A DNA stretch of 64,000 nt from NCBI GenBank assembly GCA_017512985.1, contig JAFWEJ010000004.1:60483-124482 (forward strand). The letters run 5' to 3'. Numbering within the stretch: the stretch's first letter is position 1; every line of letters starts with the position of its first letter. This stretch comes from Clostridia bacterium (GTDB lineage: Bacteria > Bacillota > Clostridia > Christensenellales > Aristaeellaceae). The translations under genes were made by a program, and so were the position numbers. The notes under the pieces are model-generated. The model was not told the DNA's origin. It made no database searches and saw only the letters and a list, made by a program, of their open reading frames with translations. Of the stretch, positions 63,956 through 64,000 are shown one piece after another.

Positions 63956-64000
63956 TTCCCGGATGTCGCGGTTTAACCCGTGTCGCCAGTTTCTTCCGGC

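Overview
The window is GC-rich, roughly 57-60% by eye, densely coded, and uses strong AGGAGG-type ribosome sites. It carries a T-box leader, a SAM-I (S-box) leader, sigma-A style promoters (TTGACA, 17 bp, TACAAT) and many MATE, WYL, XRE and GNAT genes. Together these point to a Gram-positive, Clostridia-type Bacillota, probably gut or rumen (inference; Christensenellales-like groups fit the base composition, but no marker gene here settles it).

Layout. 1-5.4 kb: edge of a secreted protein, a J-domain protein, MurA, a solute-binding lipoprotein-like gene and a MATE pump. 5.5-8.2 kb: a complete T-box leader placed directly in front of an HTH-cupin-acyl-CoA synthetase fusion. 8.2-15.5 kb: EAL phosphodiesterase, MFS, esterase and NAD(P)HX repair enzyme. 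15.7-26.2 kb: a WYL regulator, acetyltransferases, MsrA, two alpha/beta hydrolases, flotillin and membrane proteins. Two copies of a structured repeat (about 17.9 and 21.2 kb) show compensatory base changes in every stem. 26.2-34 kb: a defence-like island with lower GC at its left end: AbiEi/AbiEii toxin-antitoxin plus HNH nuclease, DUF2779 nuclease, DUF2130, HIRAN, a second WYL regulator and microproteins, four of whose upstream regions share an unusual aligned promoter-like motif.

34-41.7 kb holds the most unusual genes. A SAM-I riboswitch precedes an N-formylglutamate-amidohydrolase-like gene. Two paralogous proteins fuse an XRE DNA-binding domain to a MESH1-type (p)ppGpp hydrolase domain; one sits in an operon with a HAD nucleotidase, the other with a PHP phosphatase and an ADP-ribosylglycohydrolase. 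41.9-51.8 kb: an ABC exporter, a MATE pump, an SDR-AraC pair and a seven-gene minus-strand redox/detoxification operon. Three MerR-type promoters and two sets of 22-bp-period direct repeats suggest one stress regulon. 51.8-63.6 kb: EamA exporter, phosphoesterase, acetyltransferases, a PEP-utilising-enzyme-like gene broken by one in-frame TAG, HAD, TfoX-like, polysaccharide deacetylase and a split chromate transporter. The window ends with tRNA-Val(CAC), preceded by a truncated copy of itself.

Coordinates and motifs were read by eye from the sequence. Family names rest on recalled motifs, not on a database search.
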